Shown here: one piece after another, positions 1 through 9,523 of the stretch
Layout of the letters: the number at the start of each line of letters is the position of its first letter
How positions within the stretch are numbered: the first letter of the stretch is position 1
NCBI GenBank assembly: GCA_964448935.1
Contig: CAYVBE010000098.1
Coordinates: 1 to 14,569 of the forward strand
DNA length: 14,569 bases
Direction: 5' to 3'
Source: CAYVBE01 sp964448935
Lineage (GTDB): Bacteria > Planctomycetota > Brocadiia > SM23-32
Translations under genes and position numbers: made by a program
Notes under the pieces: generated by a model
What the model saw: the letters and a program-made list of their open reading frames with translations, nothing else
Told to the model about the DNA's origin: nothing
The model's database searches: none

Positions 1-539
1 ATGCCGGGGTCCACCTCGTCCCGCCGCACCATCCAGCGCAGGAACAGGTGCCACCGTTTGCACGCGCTGCCCTTGCGCGGATCGGCCACCAAATGGGACA
101 GGCAGTCCCCTGGGCCGCGCAGCTCCCCCGCCAGCCCCCGCAATCCGGGCAGGATCGTTCGCTCCGCCGGCCGGTCGTGCACGGTGAAACACCACTCCAG
201 CGACCCGTGCGCGCACAGCACACCCTTCAACCGTTCCAGCAGATACCCGAACTGCCGCCCGTCCACGAAGCGATGGGTAAACCCTCGCGCCGCGTCCGCC
301 AGCTCCCCCACCTCCGCCTCCGTCAAAAACGCATACGGTTCCTCTCCGAGTCGCTCCAGTGCGTCCGAAACGGAAGCCATGATCTGCCCCAGGCCTCCAT
401 AGGCCAGCATCCCGGCCAAAAATGCCACCACCTCCGCATCGCTCGGGTCGTCATACCCGTACACAAATGAAACCGGATCCCGCCGGGCGTGCGCGCGGGT
501 AGCATAGACTTCGTAGAGTCCCTCCAGAAACCCTCTCAG
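1..539 (-). CDS. TIGR02757/DUF2400 family protein, C-terminus cut by window edge
   Basis: About 179 residues are visible and the frame is still open at the left edge. The family is recognised from an LEGLYEVY-like N-terminus, DPVSFVYGYDDPSDAEVVAF (residues 21-40), LAGMLAYGG just after, and ACKRWHLFLRWMVRRDEVDPG at the cut end; the last matches the family's CKR-x3-FLRWMVR-x-D-x-VD block. The function of the family is not established to my knowledge; members are soluble proteins of roughly 250-280 residues, so about a third is missing. The start is uncertain: no ATG or GTG lies in frame near the expected N-terminus. I chose a CTG because it gives the usual spacing to the DP motif and has GGGGAG seven bases upstream. 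The alternative is a TTG ending at 611, which has no SD. It is divergent from the membrane protein gene at 769. Confidence 0.8.
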   Translation of the reverse strand, partial: MRGFLEGLYEVYATRAHARRDPVSFVYGYDDPSDAEVVAFLAGMLAYGGLGQIMASVSDALERLGEEPYAFLTEAEVGELADAARGFTHRFVDGRQFGYLLERLKGVLCAHGSLEWCFTVHDRPAERTILPGLRGLAGELRGPGDCLSHLVADPRKGSACKRWHLFLRWMVRRDEVDPG

Positions 540-641
540 TTCTCCTCTCCCCTGCTGAAACGAGTCTTTTCGTCCGCAGATTACGGTAGAGTCCTTTGTC
601 GTCCGGTGCAACCATGAGCAGAAGGTTCGAAGTACAAGGGG

Positions 642-670
642 ATTGTATGGCGCACAACGCTGCCCTTCAA
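642..670 (-). promoter_or_regulatory. Sigma70-type promoter for the DUF2400 gene
   Basis: Read on the minus strand, TTGAAG (665-670) is followed by a 17-base spacer and TACAAT (642-647). Predicted transcription start is near 635, giving a leader of about 96 bases to the CTG start or about 24 to the alternative TTG. Found by eye; the match is good in both boxes with ideal spacing. Confidence 0.55.
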
Positions 671-694
671 TAGGGGTGGGTTCGCGAGACCGGA

Positions 695-723
695 TTGACG
701 CGGCGCGTGCGGGGCGGTAGGAT
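695..723 (+). promoter_or_regulatory. Sigma70-type promoter for the membrane protein gene
   Basis: TTGACG (695-700), a 17-base spacer and TAGGAT (718-723), about 40 bases before the start codon at 769. Its -35 box lies 24 bases from the -35 box of the divergent promoter, so the two are back to back and could share a regulator. Confidence 0.5.
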
Positions 724-768
724 TGGCCGCGGAGACTTTGTGGAAGCGATGCCTGAGGGAGGCTTGCG

Positions 769-1710
769 ATGGCGGAGGAACGGGACCAGAAGGAGATGAA
801 GGCGAAGGAGCGACGGCGGCGGTGGATGGGGCATGTGCTGGCTCTGGTCGTGGCGGCGGGCGCCGTGCTCCTGATACCCCTTGTGCATCTGCTGGCGGGG
901 GCCGACTGGGGATCGAACGCCATGCTGGCCGCCTACATACTGTCCGGCACCATTCTGGCCGCCGAAGGCGCCGTGCTGGTGCTGCTGAAGACCGCTCGCA
1001 CCCGCTACTCGGTGGAGCGCAAGATACTGGAGCACCCCGAGGTGAACGAATACGTAATCCTGTGGAATCGCCCGCGCTGGATACTCTACCTGCCCGCGCT
1101 GCTGAGTGCCCTGCTTTTCGGGGTGGTGTCGCTCGTGATGCAGATTGACGCGGTGCCGCAACTGGCCGAACCTTCAACTCTCGGCGGTATCTGGGTGGTC
1201 ATCTGCGTGCTGAACGTGCTGGTGGAGCAGTTTCATATGAGCGTGAAGACCGTGCTGATCGTGGTGCCGACGGTCGGCGCCGTCCTGCTGGTGCTGAACC
1301 TGGTGGCCTACGCGGGCGCAGCGGTACGCCTTCTGCGCTACGCGGCGGTGGATGTGCCGGTGAAGCTTTATTTCATCACTGCCGTCGTGATCGCGGTGGT
1401 GATCTTCGTAGGCTGGGTGCACGGGCTGTTCCACTACATGGCCATCACGCCCAACGTGGCCGACCTGCAGCGGGGCCTGACGGAGACCGGCCGGCAGATA
1501 AAGAACGCGGACTACGAGGTGGATTTCGACGCCACGGACGTGGTGGAGCGCTGGCTGTTCGGGTTCGGCAGGATCATCATCAGCTTCCACGACCCGTCGA
1601 AGCCGCCGCTGGTCTTCTTTGTGCCGCACGCCTCGGTAGTGGACGACCGTGTACGGCGCGTCAGGAGCGTGACGGCTGTGGACCGGGCAGCGGGCGACGA
1701 ACCCATCTGA
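769..1710 (+). CDS. Six-helix membrane protein with soluble C-terminal domain, unknown function
   Basis: 313 residues. A very basic N-terminus (KAKERRRRW, residues 11-19) precedes hydrophobic segments at about 20-43, 52-73, 104-125, 138-154, 161-183 and 199-222. The positively charged N-terminus suggests it stays inside the cell. The last 90 residues are soluble: AITPNVADLQRGLTETG (225-241), then ERWLFGFGRIIISF (260-273), then a beta-rich stretch ending in charged residues. The sequence 'ITPN... GL... ERWLFGFGRI.I.F' resembles the strand pattern of bacterial PH-like (bPH2/DUF304) domains carried by some membrane proteins; this is inference only. I recall similar LWN-x-RW and FGFGRI motifs in uncharacterised proteins of the PVC group but cannot name a family. 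The start is fixed by GAGGGAGG about six bases upstream and a promoter at 695-723. It converges on the purine permease with nine bases between the stops. Confidence 0.8.
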   Translation: MAEERDQKEMKAKERRRRWMGHVLALVVAAGAVLLIPLVHLLAGADWGSNAMLAAYILSGTILAAEGAVLVLLKTARTRYSVERKILEHPEVNEYVILWNRPRWILYLPALLSALLFGVVSLVMQIDAVPQLAEPSTLGGIWVVICVLNVLVEQFHMSVKTVLIVVPTVGAVLLVLNLVAYAGAAVRLLRYAAVDVPVKLYFITAVVIAVVIFVGWVHGLFHYMAITPNVADLQRGLTETGRQIKNADYEVDFDATDVVERWLFGFGRIIISFHDPSKPPLVFFVPHASVVDDRVRRVRSVTAVDRAAGDEPI

Positions 1711-1719
1711 GCGGTCAAC

Positions 1720-3084
1720 TCACAGGAAAACATAGCGAAGGATGAGAAGCACTGAGATGAGGTGGAAGCCCCAGTGCGCTTCCTTGACCCGCCCCGTGAT
1801 GAGCTTCAGGACGCTGTAGGAGATGAACCCGAAGGCGATGCCGTCCGTAATGCTGAGCGCCAGGGGGATGACCACGATGGTCAGAAACGCGGGCAGGTAC
1901 TCCGTGGGATCGTCCCATTGCAGCTTTGCCAGGCTCTTCAGCATCATCGCGCCCACGACGATCAGCGCGGGCGCAAGGACGGGGTACTGAATGATTTGGA
2001 AGGCCCCCTCGGGTCCCTCGTAGACGTGTGAGCTGGCCACCACGCCCAGTATGGGGTAGATGGCAATGGAAAGCAGGAACAAAGCCCCGGTGACCAGGTT
2101 GGCGAAACCCGTCCGGGCGCCCGCCTGCACGCCGGCGGCACTCTCGACGTAGCTGGTAACGGTGCTGGTGCCGAACACGGCGCCGACCACGGTGCCGCAG
2201 GCGTCGCTGAACAGCGCCCACCGGGCGCGCGGCAACCGTCCCTGCTCGTCCAGCAACCCCGCTCGCTCCCCCACCCCGGCCAGGGTGCCCACGGTATCGA
2301 ACACGTCCAGGAACAGGAAGGTCAGGATAACGGTCAGGAAACCTTTAGTGCTAACCAGTTCTGCCACGTCCAGTGCAAAAAAGGACCCGCTGATGTCCAG
2401 CGTCTCATAGTGCTGCAACTCGAGATTCAGCACCGGCACGCCGGCCAGGGTCATGATGAGCCCCAGGACCGCGGTTCCCGTTATGCCCAGCAGGACCGCG
2501 CCGCGCACCCCCTTCGCAATAAGCACCAGTGTAAGTATCAGGCCACAGAGGGCCAGGAGAGGCACCGGCTGAACCAGATCACTGGCGAACGTAATGCCCG
2601 TCGCGGTATGCCCCACGATGATCCCGCCGTATTCGAGCCCGATCAGGGTGATCAGCAGGCCGATGCCGCCCGCTATCCCCCTTTTCAGCGTGTCGGGGAT
2701 GAACTCCATTATCTTCGCGCGGAAACCGAAGAAGGAAAGCACCACGAATACCGCTCCGCCGATAAAAACCGCCGCCAGCGCTGCCTGCCACGAAAAGCCG
2801 AGCTGCATGACCACCACGTAGGTGAAGAACGCGTTGTGCCCCATGGCCGGCGCAAGCGCGATGGGATAGTTGGCCAGCAGACCCATCAGCACGCAGGCCA
2901 GCGCGCTGGCCACACAGGTGGCCACGAATGCCCCGGCGAACGGGACTCCGGCGTCGGACATCATGGCAGGCTGAACGAAGATGATGTAGGACAGCGCCAT
3001 GAAAGTGGTGACGCCGCCGATCACTTCGTGGGAGAGCGTACTGCCCCGCTCTCGCACGCCGAAGAATTCACTGATGGAGGCCAT
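1720..3084 (-). CDS. NCS2 family purine permease (guanine/hypoxanthine/adenine type)
   Basis: 454 residues, full length for the AzgA-like branch of NCS2 transporters, which import hypoxanthine, guanine or adenine with protons across the inner membrane. Diagnostic stretches in order: FFGVRERGSTLSHEVIGGVTTF (7-28, split here only by length), APAMGHNAFF (78-87, usual form APGMGLNAFF), the TLKRGIAGGIGLLIT region (132-146), LFLDVFDTVGTL (257-268) and FGTSTVTSYVES (304-315). Roughly a dozen hydrophobic segments run through the protein. Two positions of the APGMGLNA motif differ from the common form (G to A at 80, L to H at 83); H at the second site is, I believe, seen in some subfamilies, so the exact base preference cannot be read. 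The start has GGGAG nine bases upstream and a strong promoter about 73 bases upstream. No purine metabolism gene is adjacent. Confidence 0.93.
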   Translation of the reverse strand: MASISEFFGVRERGSTLSHEVIGGVTTFMALSYIIFVQPAMMSDAGVPFAGAFVATCVASALACVLMGLLANYPIALAPAMGHNAFFTYVVVMQLGFSWQAALAAVFIGGAVFVVLSFFGFRAKIMEFIPDTLKRGIAGGIGLLITLIGLEYGGIIVGHTATGITFASDLVQPVPLLALCGLILTLVLIAKGVRGAVLLGITGTAVLGLIMTLAGVPVLNLELQHYETLDISGSFFALDVAELVSTKGFLTVILTFLFLDVFDTVGTLAGVGERAGLLDEQGRLPRARWALFSDACGTVVGAVFGTSTVTSYVESAAGVQAGARTGFANLVTGALFLLSIAIYPILGVVASSHVYEGPEGAFQIIQYPVLAPALIVVGAMMLKSLAKLQWDDPTEYLPAFLTIVVIPLALSITDGIAFGFISYSVLKLITGRVKEAHWGFHLISVLLILRYVFL

Positions 3085-3156
3085 CGCTCATTGCTCCCGG
3101 CTGAAGGCACAGAACCTGAGGCACGGCGCGGCTCTCATGGTGCTAATCCGGGCGGA

Positions 3157-3185
3157 ATTATAGTCAGGCGCACGCGGAAGGTCAA
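3157..3185 (-). promoter_or_regulatory. Near-consensus sigma70-type promoter for the purine permease
   Basis: On the minus strand TTGACC (3180-3185), a 17-base spacer, then a perfect TATAAT (3157-3162). Transcription would start near 3150, leaving a leader of about 65 bases. That leader is short for a purine riboswitch and I see no such core in it. Confidence 0.65.
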
Positions 3186-3214
3186 GTAGCCCGGGCGGCG
3201 GCAGGTGGCAGACA

Positions 3215-3246
3215 TTGCGCAGACTTGCGCGCTCGTCTGCCATAAT
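3215..3246 (+). promoter_or_regulatory. Weak candidate dnaK promoter with overlapping inverted repeat
   Basis: An extended -10 (TGC-CATAAT, 3238-3246) follows the inverted repeat GCAGAC (3219-3224) / GTCTGC (3235-3240) with a 10-base gap. The only -35-like box, TTGCGC (3215-3220), is 20 bases away, which is long. If used, the dnaK leader would be about 200 bases and would include the GC-rich hairpins. The inverted repeat may be an operator; no known regulator site is recognised. Confidence 0.25.
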
Positions 3247-3288
3247 GGCAGTGGCGAATCGGCGTGCGGAAAGACGGCTGTTCCGCGC

Positions 3289-3320
3289 GCGGCCGGCCGC
3301 ACGCCCCACGGCCGCCCGTG
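3289..3320. repeat. GC-rich palindrome and small hairpin upstream of dnaK
   Basis: A perfect 12-base palindrome GCGGCCGGCCGC (3289-3300) is followed by an inverted repeat CACGG-CCGC-CCGTG (3307-3320) that could form a five-pair RNA stem with a tetraloop. There is no T-run after it, so it is not a standard terminator. It may be leader structure or merely high GC content. Confidence 0.3.
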
Positions 3321-3327
3321 AGGCCGG

Positions 3328-3357
3328 TTGAGCGGGTCCTATGCATCTTTGAGCGGG
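3328..3357 (+). repeat. Direct repeat TTGAGCGGG, 21-base spacing
   Basis: TTGAGCGGG occurs exactly at 3328-3336 and 3349-3357, a 21-base period (two helical turns), about 95-120 bases before the dnaK start. It could be a paired binding site for a regulator or a coincidence in GC-rich DNA. Confidence 0.35.
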
Positions 3358-3450
3358 CTTGGTATCGTATTTGCCTTCTTGATGAATGGTGCAGTGCGAA
3401 TGCACAGCCCCCAATCATAGCTTCGGATGGATCAAAGGGAGGCCGAAAGG

Positions 3451-5382
3451 ATGGCCAAAGAGAAGATAATCGGCATTGACCTGGGCACGACGAACTCGGT
3501 GGTCGCGGTCATGGAGGGCGGGAACCCCACCGTGATCCACAACAAGGACGGTGCACGCCTGACCCCTTCCGTGGTGGCTTTCACCGAGGACGGCGAGCGT
3601 CTGGTGGGCACCAAGGCCAAGCGTCAGGCCGTCACCAACCCGCAGAACACCGTCTTCAGCATCAAGCGGTTTATGGGCCGCCGGCACAATGAGGTTGCCG
3701 CCGAGGAGAAGATGGTTCCGTACGAGATCATCGGCGGCCCGGACGAGCTGGTCAAGGTCAAGGGCGGCGACGAGGAGTTCACGCCGCCGGAGATATCGGC
3801 AATGATCCTGCGCGCGCTCAAAGAGGCCGCCGAGGAATACCTGGACGAAGAGATCGAGCGCGCCGTGATCACCGTGCCGGCTTACTTCAACGACAGCCAG
3901 CGCCAGGCCACCAAGGACGCCGGCACGATTGCCGGACTGACCGTGGAACGCATCATCAACGAGCCGACCGCCGCCTCGCTGGCCTACGGGCTGGACAAAG
4001 AGGTGGACGAGAACATCGCGGTATTCGACTTCGGAGGCGGCACGTTCGACATCTCCATCCTGGAGGTCGGCGAAGGCGTCTTCGAGGTGAAGGCCTCCAA
4101 CGGCAATACCCACCTGGGCGGCGACGATCTGGATGAGGTGCTGCTGAATTACATCGCCGACGAGTTCAAGAAGGAACAGGGAATTGACCTTCGCCAGGAC
4201 CAGATGGCCCTGCAGCGGCTGAAGGAAGCGGCCGAGGCAGCCAAGTGCGATCTCTCGACATCGGCGGAGACGGATGTCAATCTGCCCTTCATCACGGCCG
4301 ACAGCGGCGGGCCGAAACACCTGCACATGACCATAAACCGGGCCACCTTCGAGGAACTGTGCGAGCCCGTGTTCCAGAAACTGCGCCCGCCCTGCGAGCA
4401 GTGCCTGGAGGATGCCGGTCTGCAGCCCGGCGACATAGACGAGGTCATCCTCGTGGGTGGCTCAATCCGCATCCCGAAGGTGCAGGAGATCGTGAAGGAC
4501 ATCTTCGGCAAGGACCCGCACAAGGGCGTCAACCCGGATGAGGTGGTCGCCATCGGTGCGGCCATTCAGGGCGGCGTGCTGGCGGGCGAGGTCGAGGATG
4601 TCGTGCTGGTGGACGTCACGCCCCTGTCGCTGGGCATCGAGACCCTGGGCGGTGTGATGACCACGCTGATCGAGCGGAACACCTCCATCCCGACCAGCAA
4701 GAAGGAAGTGTTCAGCACGGCGGCGGACAATCAGACCAGCGTGGAGATCCACGTGCTGCAGGGCGAGCGGCCCATGGCGGCGGACAACCGAACGCTGGGG
4801 CGTTTCCAGCTCACCGGCATCCCGCCGGCGCCCCGCGGCGTGCCCCAGATCGAGGTCAGCTTCGACATTGACGCCAACGGCATCCTGAACGTCAAGGCCC
4901 GCGATCAGGGCACGGGCAAGGAGCAGGAGATCGAGATCAAGAGCGACTCCGGCCTCACCGAGAGCGAGGTCGAGAAGATGCGCGAGGAGGCCGAGGAGCA
5001 CGCCGAGGAAGACCGCAGGCGGCGCGAACTCATCGAGACGCGCAACGCTGCCGACCAGCTCATCTACTCGCTGGAGAAGAACCTGGAAGACCACGGCGAG
5101 AAGCTGAGCGACGACGAACGCGGCAACATCCAGAGCGCGCTTGAAGAGCTGCGTGAGGCGAAGGACGGCGACGACGCCGATCTGATCAAGCAGAAGATGG
5201 AGCAGGCCCAGCAGGCCTCCCATCGTCTGGCGGAGCAGATATACCAGCAGTCCAAGGCCCAGCAGGAAGCCGGCGCCGCCGGTGCTGCGGGGGCGGAGGC
5301 TGCCGGACCATCCGCCGAGGAGTCCGAAGCGGGCGAGGAAGAGGACGTGGTGGACGCCGATTTCGAGGTGAAGGAAGAGTAA
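3451..5382 (+). CDS. dnaK: Hsp70 chaperone DnaK
   Basis: 643 residues. DnaK is a cytoplasmic ATP-driven chaperone that binds unfolded hydrophobic segments and hands aggregates to ClpB. The nucleotide-binding domain (1-385) shows GIDLGTTNS (8-16), K72 and E171 at catalytic positions, FGGGTFD (194-200) and the adenosine motif region at 336-340. The linker VDVTPLSLGIET (387-398), substrate domain (about 399-503), helical lid (504-603), and Ala/Gly/Glu-rich tail ending EEDVVDADFEVKEE are typical. An in-frame ATG at 3427 would add eight residues, but 3451 gives the family's normal N-terminus (MAKEKIIGIDLG) and has AAAGGGAGG eight bases upstream. Odd points: the usual GGxTR reads GGSIR (I339, codon ATC in place of a Thr ACC), and the PCEQC pair at 314-318 includes one Cys I do not expect. 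Followed 41 bases later by clpB; co-chaperone genes grpE and dnaJ are not in the window. Confidence 0.97.
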   Translation: MAKEKIIGIDLGTTNSVVAVMEGGNPTVIHNKDGARLTPSVVAFTEDGERLVGTKAKRQAVTNPQNTVFSIKRFMGRRHNEVAAEEKMVPYEIIGGPDELVKVKGGDEEFTPPEISAMILRALKEAAEEYLDEEIERAVITVPAYFNDSQRQATKDAGTIAGLTVERIINEPTAASLAYGLDKEVDENIAVFDFGGGTFDISILEVGEGVFEVKASNGNTHLGGDDLDEVLLNYIADEFKKEQGIDLRQDQMALQRLKEAAEAAKCDLSTSAETDVNLPFITADSGGPKHLHMTINRATFEELCEPVFQKLRPPCEQCLEDAGLQPGDIDEVILVGGSIRIPKVQEIVKDIFGKDPHKGVNPDEVVAIGAAIQGGVLAGEVEDVVLVDVTPLSLGIETLGGVMTTLIERNTSIPTSKKEVFSTAADNQTSVEIHVLQGERPMAADNRTLGRFQLTGIPPAPRGVPQIEVSFDIDANGILNVKARDQGTGKEQEIEIKSDSGLTESEVEKMREEAEEHAEEDRRRRELIETRNAADQLIYSLEKNLEDHGEKLSDDERGNIQSALEELREAKDGDDADLIKQKMEQAQQASHRLAEQIYQQSKAQQEAGAAGAAGAEAAGPSAEESEAGEEEDVVDADFEVKEE

Positions 5383-5423
5383 CCGGCCGTCCGCCGCGGG
5401 AACTCCGTCGAGGCATCTGAACC

Positions 5424-8033
<2,610 letters not shown>

Positions 8034-8048
8034 CCTGCCACGCGGGCA

Positions 8049-8975
8049 CTATGTGACCAGTTGTTTGAAGCGGTGCTCCGCGTGCATGGCGGCTGTTATG
8101 CCCTCCCCAACCGCCGTGCCGACCTGGCGGTACGATCCCTTGCGCACGTCGCCCACCGCGTAAATGCCCTTGATTTCCGTCTCCATGTTCAGGTCCACGG
8201 GTATGACATCGCCCGCGCAGCGGGGCAGGACGGGCTCCAGGTAGGCCGTGTTCGGATCGTGCCCGATGAAGATGAACACACCCTGGCAGTCCTCACGGTA
8301 TTCCTCCTCGGTGTTCACATTCTTCAAAGTGACGCCCTCGACCTGCTCGTCCCCGTGAATCTCGGTCACGACGGTGTCCAGAACGAGTTCGATCTTCTCG
8401 TTCTCGCGGACGGCCTTCTCGTTGACGGGCCGTGCCCGGAAGCCCTCCCGGCGATGGACGAGTTTTATCTGCGAGGCGAACCGGGTCAAAAACACCCCCT
8501 CGGTCGTCGCCGCGTCGCCGCCGCCGACCACGATCAGCTTCTTGTCCCGAAAGAACGGGCCGTCGCATGTGGCACAGTAGCTGACGCCCTGCCCCGAGAG
8601 TTCCTTCTCGCCGGGGATTCCGAGTTTCCGGTGGCTGGCGCCCGATGCAATGATGACGATCGGTGTGCGGTATTCCGCTTCGTCGGTGACCACCCGCTTC
8701 ATCGCGCCGTCCAGGTGCAGCTCCTGACACTCCACGCGTTCGAGTTCGGCGTCGAACCGCTGTGCGTGCTCCAGCATCTGTTCCGCCAGGTCGGCGCCCG
8801 TTATCCCCTCGGAGAAGCCGGGATAGTTGTCCACGTCATACGCCTCAGCTATCTGGCCTCCCACGACGGAGCGCTCCAGTATGAGCGTGCTCATCAGGGC
8901 CCGTCCGGCGTAAACGGCGGCGGCCAGCCCGGCCGGCCCTCCGCCAATTATCACGACATCGTAATCGTGCGACAT
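8049..8975 (-). CDS. trxB: Thioredoxin-disulfide reductase
   Basis: 308 residues, the normal length of low-molecular-weight thioredoxin reductase, a cytoplasmic FAD enzyme that uses NADPH to reduce thioredoxin. Visible motifs: FAD-binding GGGPAGLAAA (11-20), redox-active CATC (134-137) within YCATCDGPFF, NADPH-binding GGGDAA (151-156), the NADPH 2'-phosphate motif HRREGFRA (174-181), and GDVRKGSYRQVGTA (275-288) contacting FAD and marking the C-terminus. The HRR-x3-R pair argues for NADPH rather than NADH or ferredoxin. The position after GGGD reads AATTEG where SAVEEA is common, a mild variation. The start is supported by GAGGG six to seven bases upstream. It lies 55 bases downstream of the HIT gene on the same strand and probably shares its transcript. 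No thioredoxin gene is nearby. Confidence 0.95.
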   Translation of the reverse strand: MSHDYDVVIIGGGPAGLAAAVYAGRALMSTLILERSVVGGQIAEAYDVDNYPGFSEGITGADLAEQMLEHAQRFDAELERVECQELHLDGAMKRVVTDEAEYRTPIVIIASGASHRKLGIPGEKELSGQGVSYCATCDGPFFRDKKLIVVGGGDAATTEGVFLTRFASQIKLVHRREGFRARPVNEKAVRENEKIELVLDTVVTEIHGDEQVEGVTLKNVNTEEEYREDCQGVFIFIGHDPNTAYLEPVLPRCAGDVIPVDLNMETEIKGIYAVGDVRKGSYRQVGTAVGEGITAAMHAEHRFKQLVT

Positions 8976-9030
8976 GACATTCCCTCACTGTGTGCAATGG
9001 TACTGTGCGTCAGAAATGTGGCGGGTTGTG

Positions 9031-9441
9031 TCAGAGGAGCTGAGAGATATTCTGCTGCAGTTCCTCCAGTTCGCCCTCTTCGTACTTCAACTGGCGCCAT
9101 CCCAGGTCGAAACCATCGTCGGGCGCGCGCGGGATCACGTGCATGTGCACGTGGCCGATGACCTGTCCGGCTGCCTGGCCGGTATTCTGCAGGATGTTGA
9201 ACGCCGGGCAGCCGGTTGCCTCCGTGACCGCGGCGGCGACCCTCTTGGCCACGAATATGGACACGTGCAGCTCGTCCTGCTGCAGGTCAAGGAAGCTCTC
9301 GACATGCCTCCGGGGCACAACCAGCGCGTGGCCCGGATTGACGGGGTTTATATCCAGAAAGCTGATCACCTTGTCCGTCTCGATCAGCTTCGCCGCCGGT
9401 AGCTCGCCCGCTATGATCTTGCAGAATATGCACTCAGCCAT
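9031..9441 (-). CDS. HIT-family nucleotide hydrolase (HinT/Hit type)
   Basis: 136 residues. HIT proteins hydrolyse nucleoside phosphoramidates or dinucleoside polyphosphates; the physiological substrate here is unknown. The histidine triad HVHMHVIPR (97-105) carries H97, H99 and catalytic H101. The N-terminal CIFCKIIAGELPA (4-16) supplies C4 and C7, which with H46 and H97 form the zinc site of the Hit/PKCI branch. The NTGQAAGQVIGH run before the triad is also canonical. The frame is open to 9483, but the methionine at 9441 gives the family's standard start (MAECIFCKII) and has GGGAG eight bases upstream, so I use it. It has its own possible promoter (9482-9510) and is followed by trxB. Confidence 0.94.
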   Translation of the reverse strand: MAECIFCKIIAGELPAAKLIETDKVISFLDINPVNPGHALVVPRRHVESFLDLQQDELHVSIFVAKRVAAAVTEATGCPAFNILQNTGQAAGQVIGHVHMHVIPRAPDDGFDLGWRQLKYEEGELEELQQNISQLL

Positions 9442-9481
9442 GTGCGGTCTCCCTTCGAAGGTTCGCCGACACCGGTACGCC

Positions 9482-9510
9482 ATTATACGGCCATGGCGGC
9501 GTGCCGGAAA
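9482..9510 (-). promoter_or_regulatory. Candidate promoter for the HIT-trxB pair
   Basis: On the minus strand a perfect TATAAT (9482-9487) lies 17 bases after TTTCCG (9505-9510), a poor -35. A start near 9475 would leave about 34 bases of leader to the HIT start codon. The strong -10 sits in the 82-base gap after the EF-hand gene, so the pair may be transcribed separately from it. Confidence 0.4.
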
Positions 9511-9523
9511 CTGAACGCGCCGT

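Larger units (their letters stand above)
3085..3450. other. Divergent intergenic region between purine permease and dnaK
   Basis: This stretch of 366 bases carries no convincing gene. It holds the permease promoter (3157-3185, minus), a weak candidate dnaK promoter (3215-3246, plus), an extremely GC-rich block with two inverted repeats (3289-3320), a 9-base direct repeat (3328-3357) and the dnaK SD AAAGGGAGG (3434-3442). After the GC block the composition becomes more AT-rich. There is no CIRCE element (TTAGCACTC-N9-GAGTGCTAA) and no clear sigma32 promoter. Confidence 0.7.

Noticed and set aside
1711..1719. Terminator between the convergent membrane protein and permease genes
   Set aside because: The gap is nine bases and no stem with a T-run is seen on either strand; likewise at 8034-8048.
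3078..3092. Seven-codon frame overlapping the permease start (minus strand)
   Set aside because: Its ATG lies only two bases from the SD, too close to be used; the SD serves the permease ATG.
3131..3147. GTGCTAA-like sequence resembling half of a CIRCE element
   Set aside because: Only one partial half is present, the partner nine bases away is missing, and it lies in the permease leader.
3085..3150. Purine riboswitch in the permease leader
   Set aside because: The leader is only about 65 bases, and I see neither the three-stem core nor its conserved loops.
8061..9161. 366-codon plus-strand frame opposite trxB
   Set aside because: trxB is complete with all motifs on the minus strand; this is its shadow.
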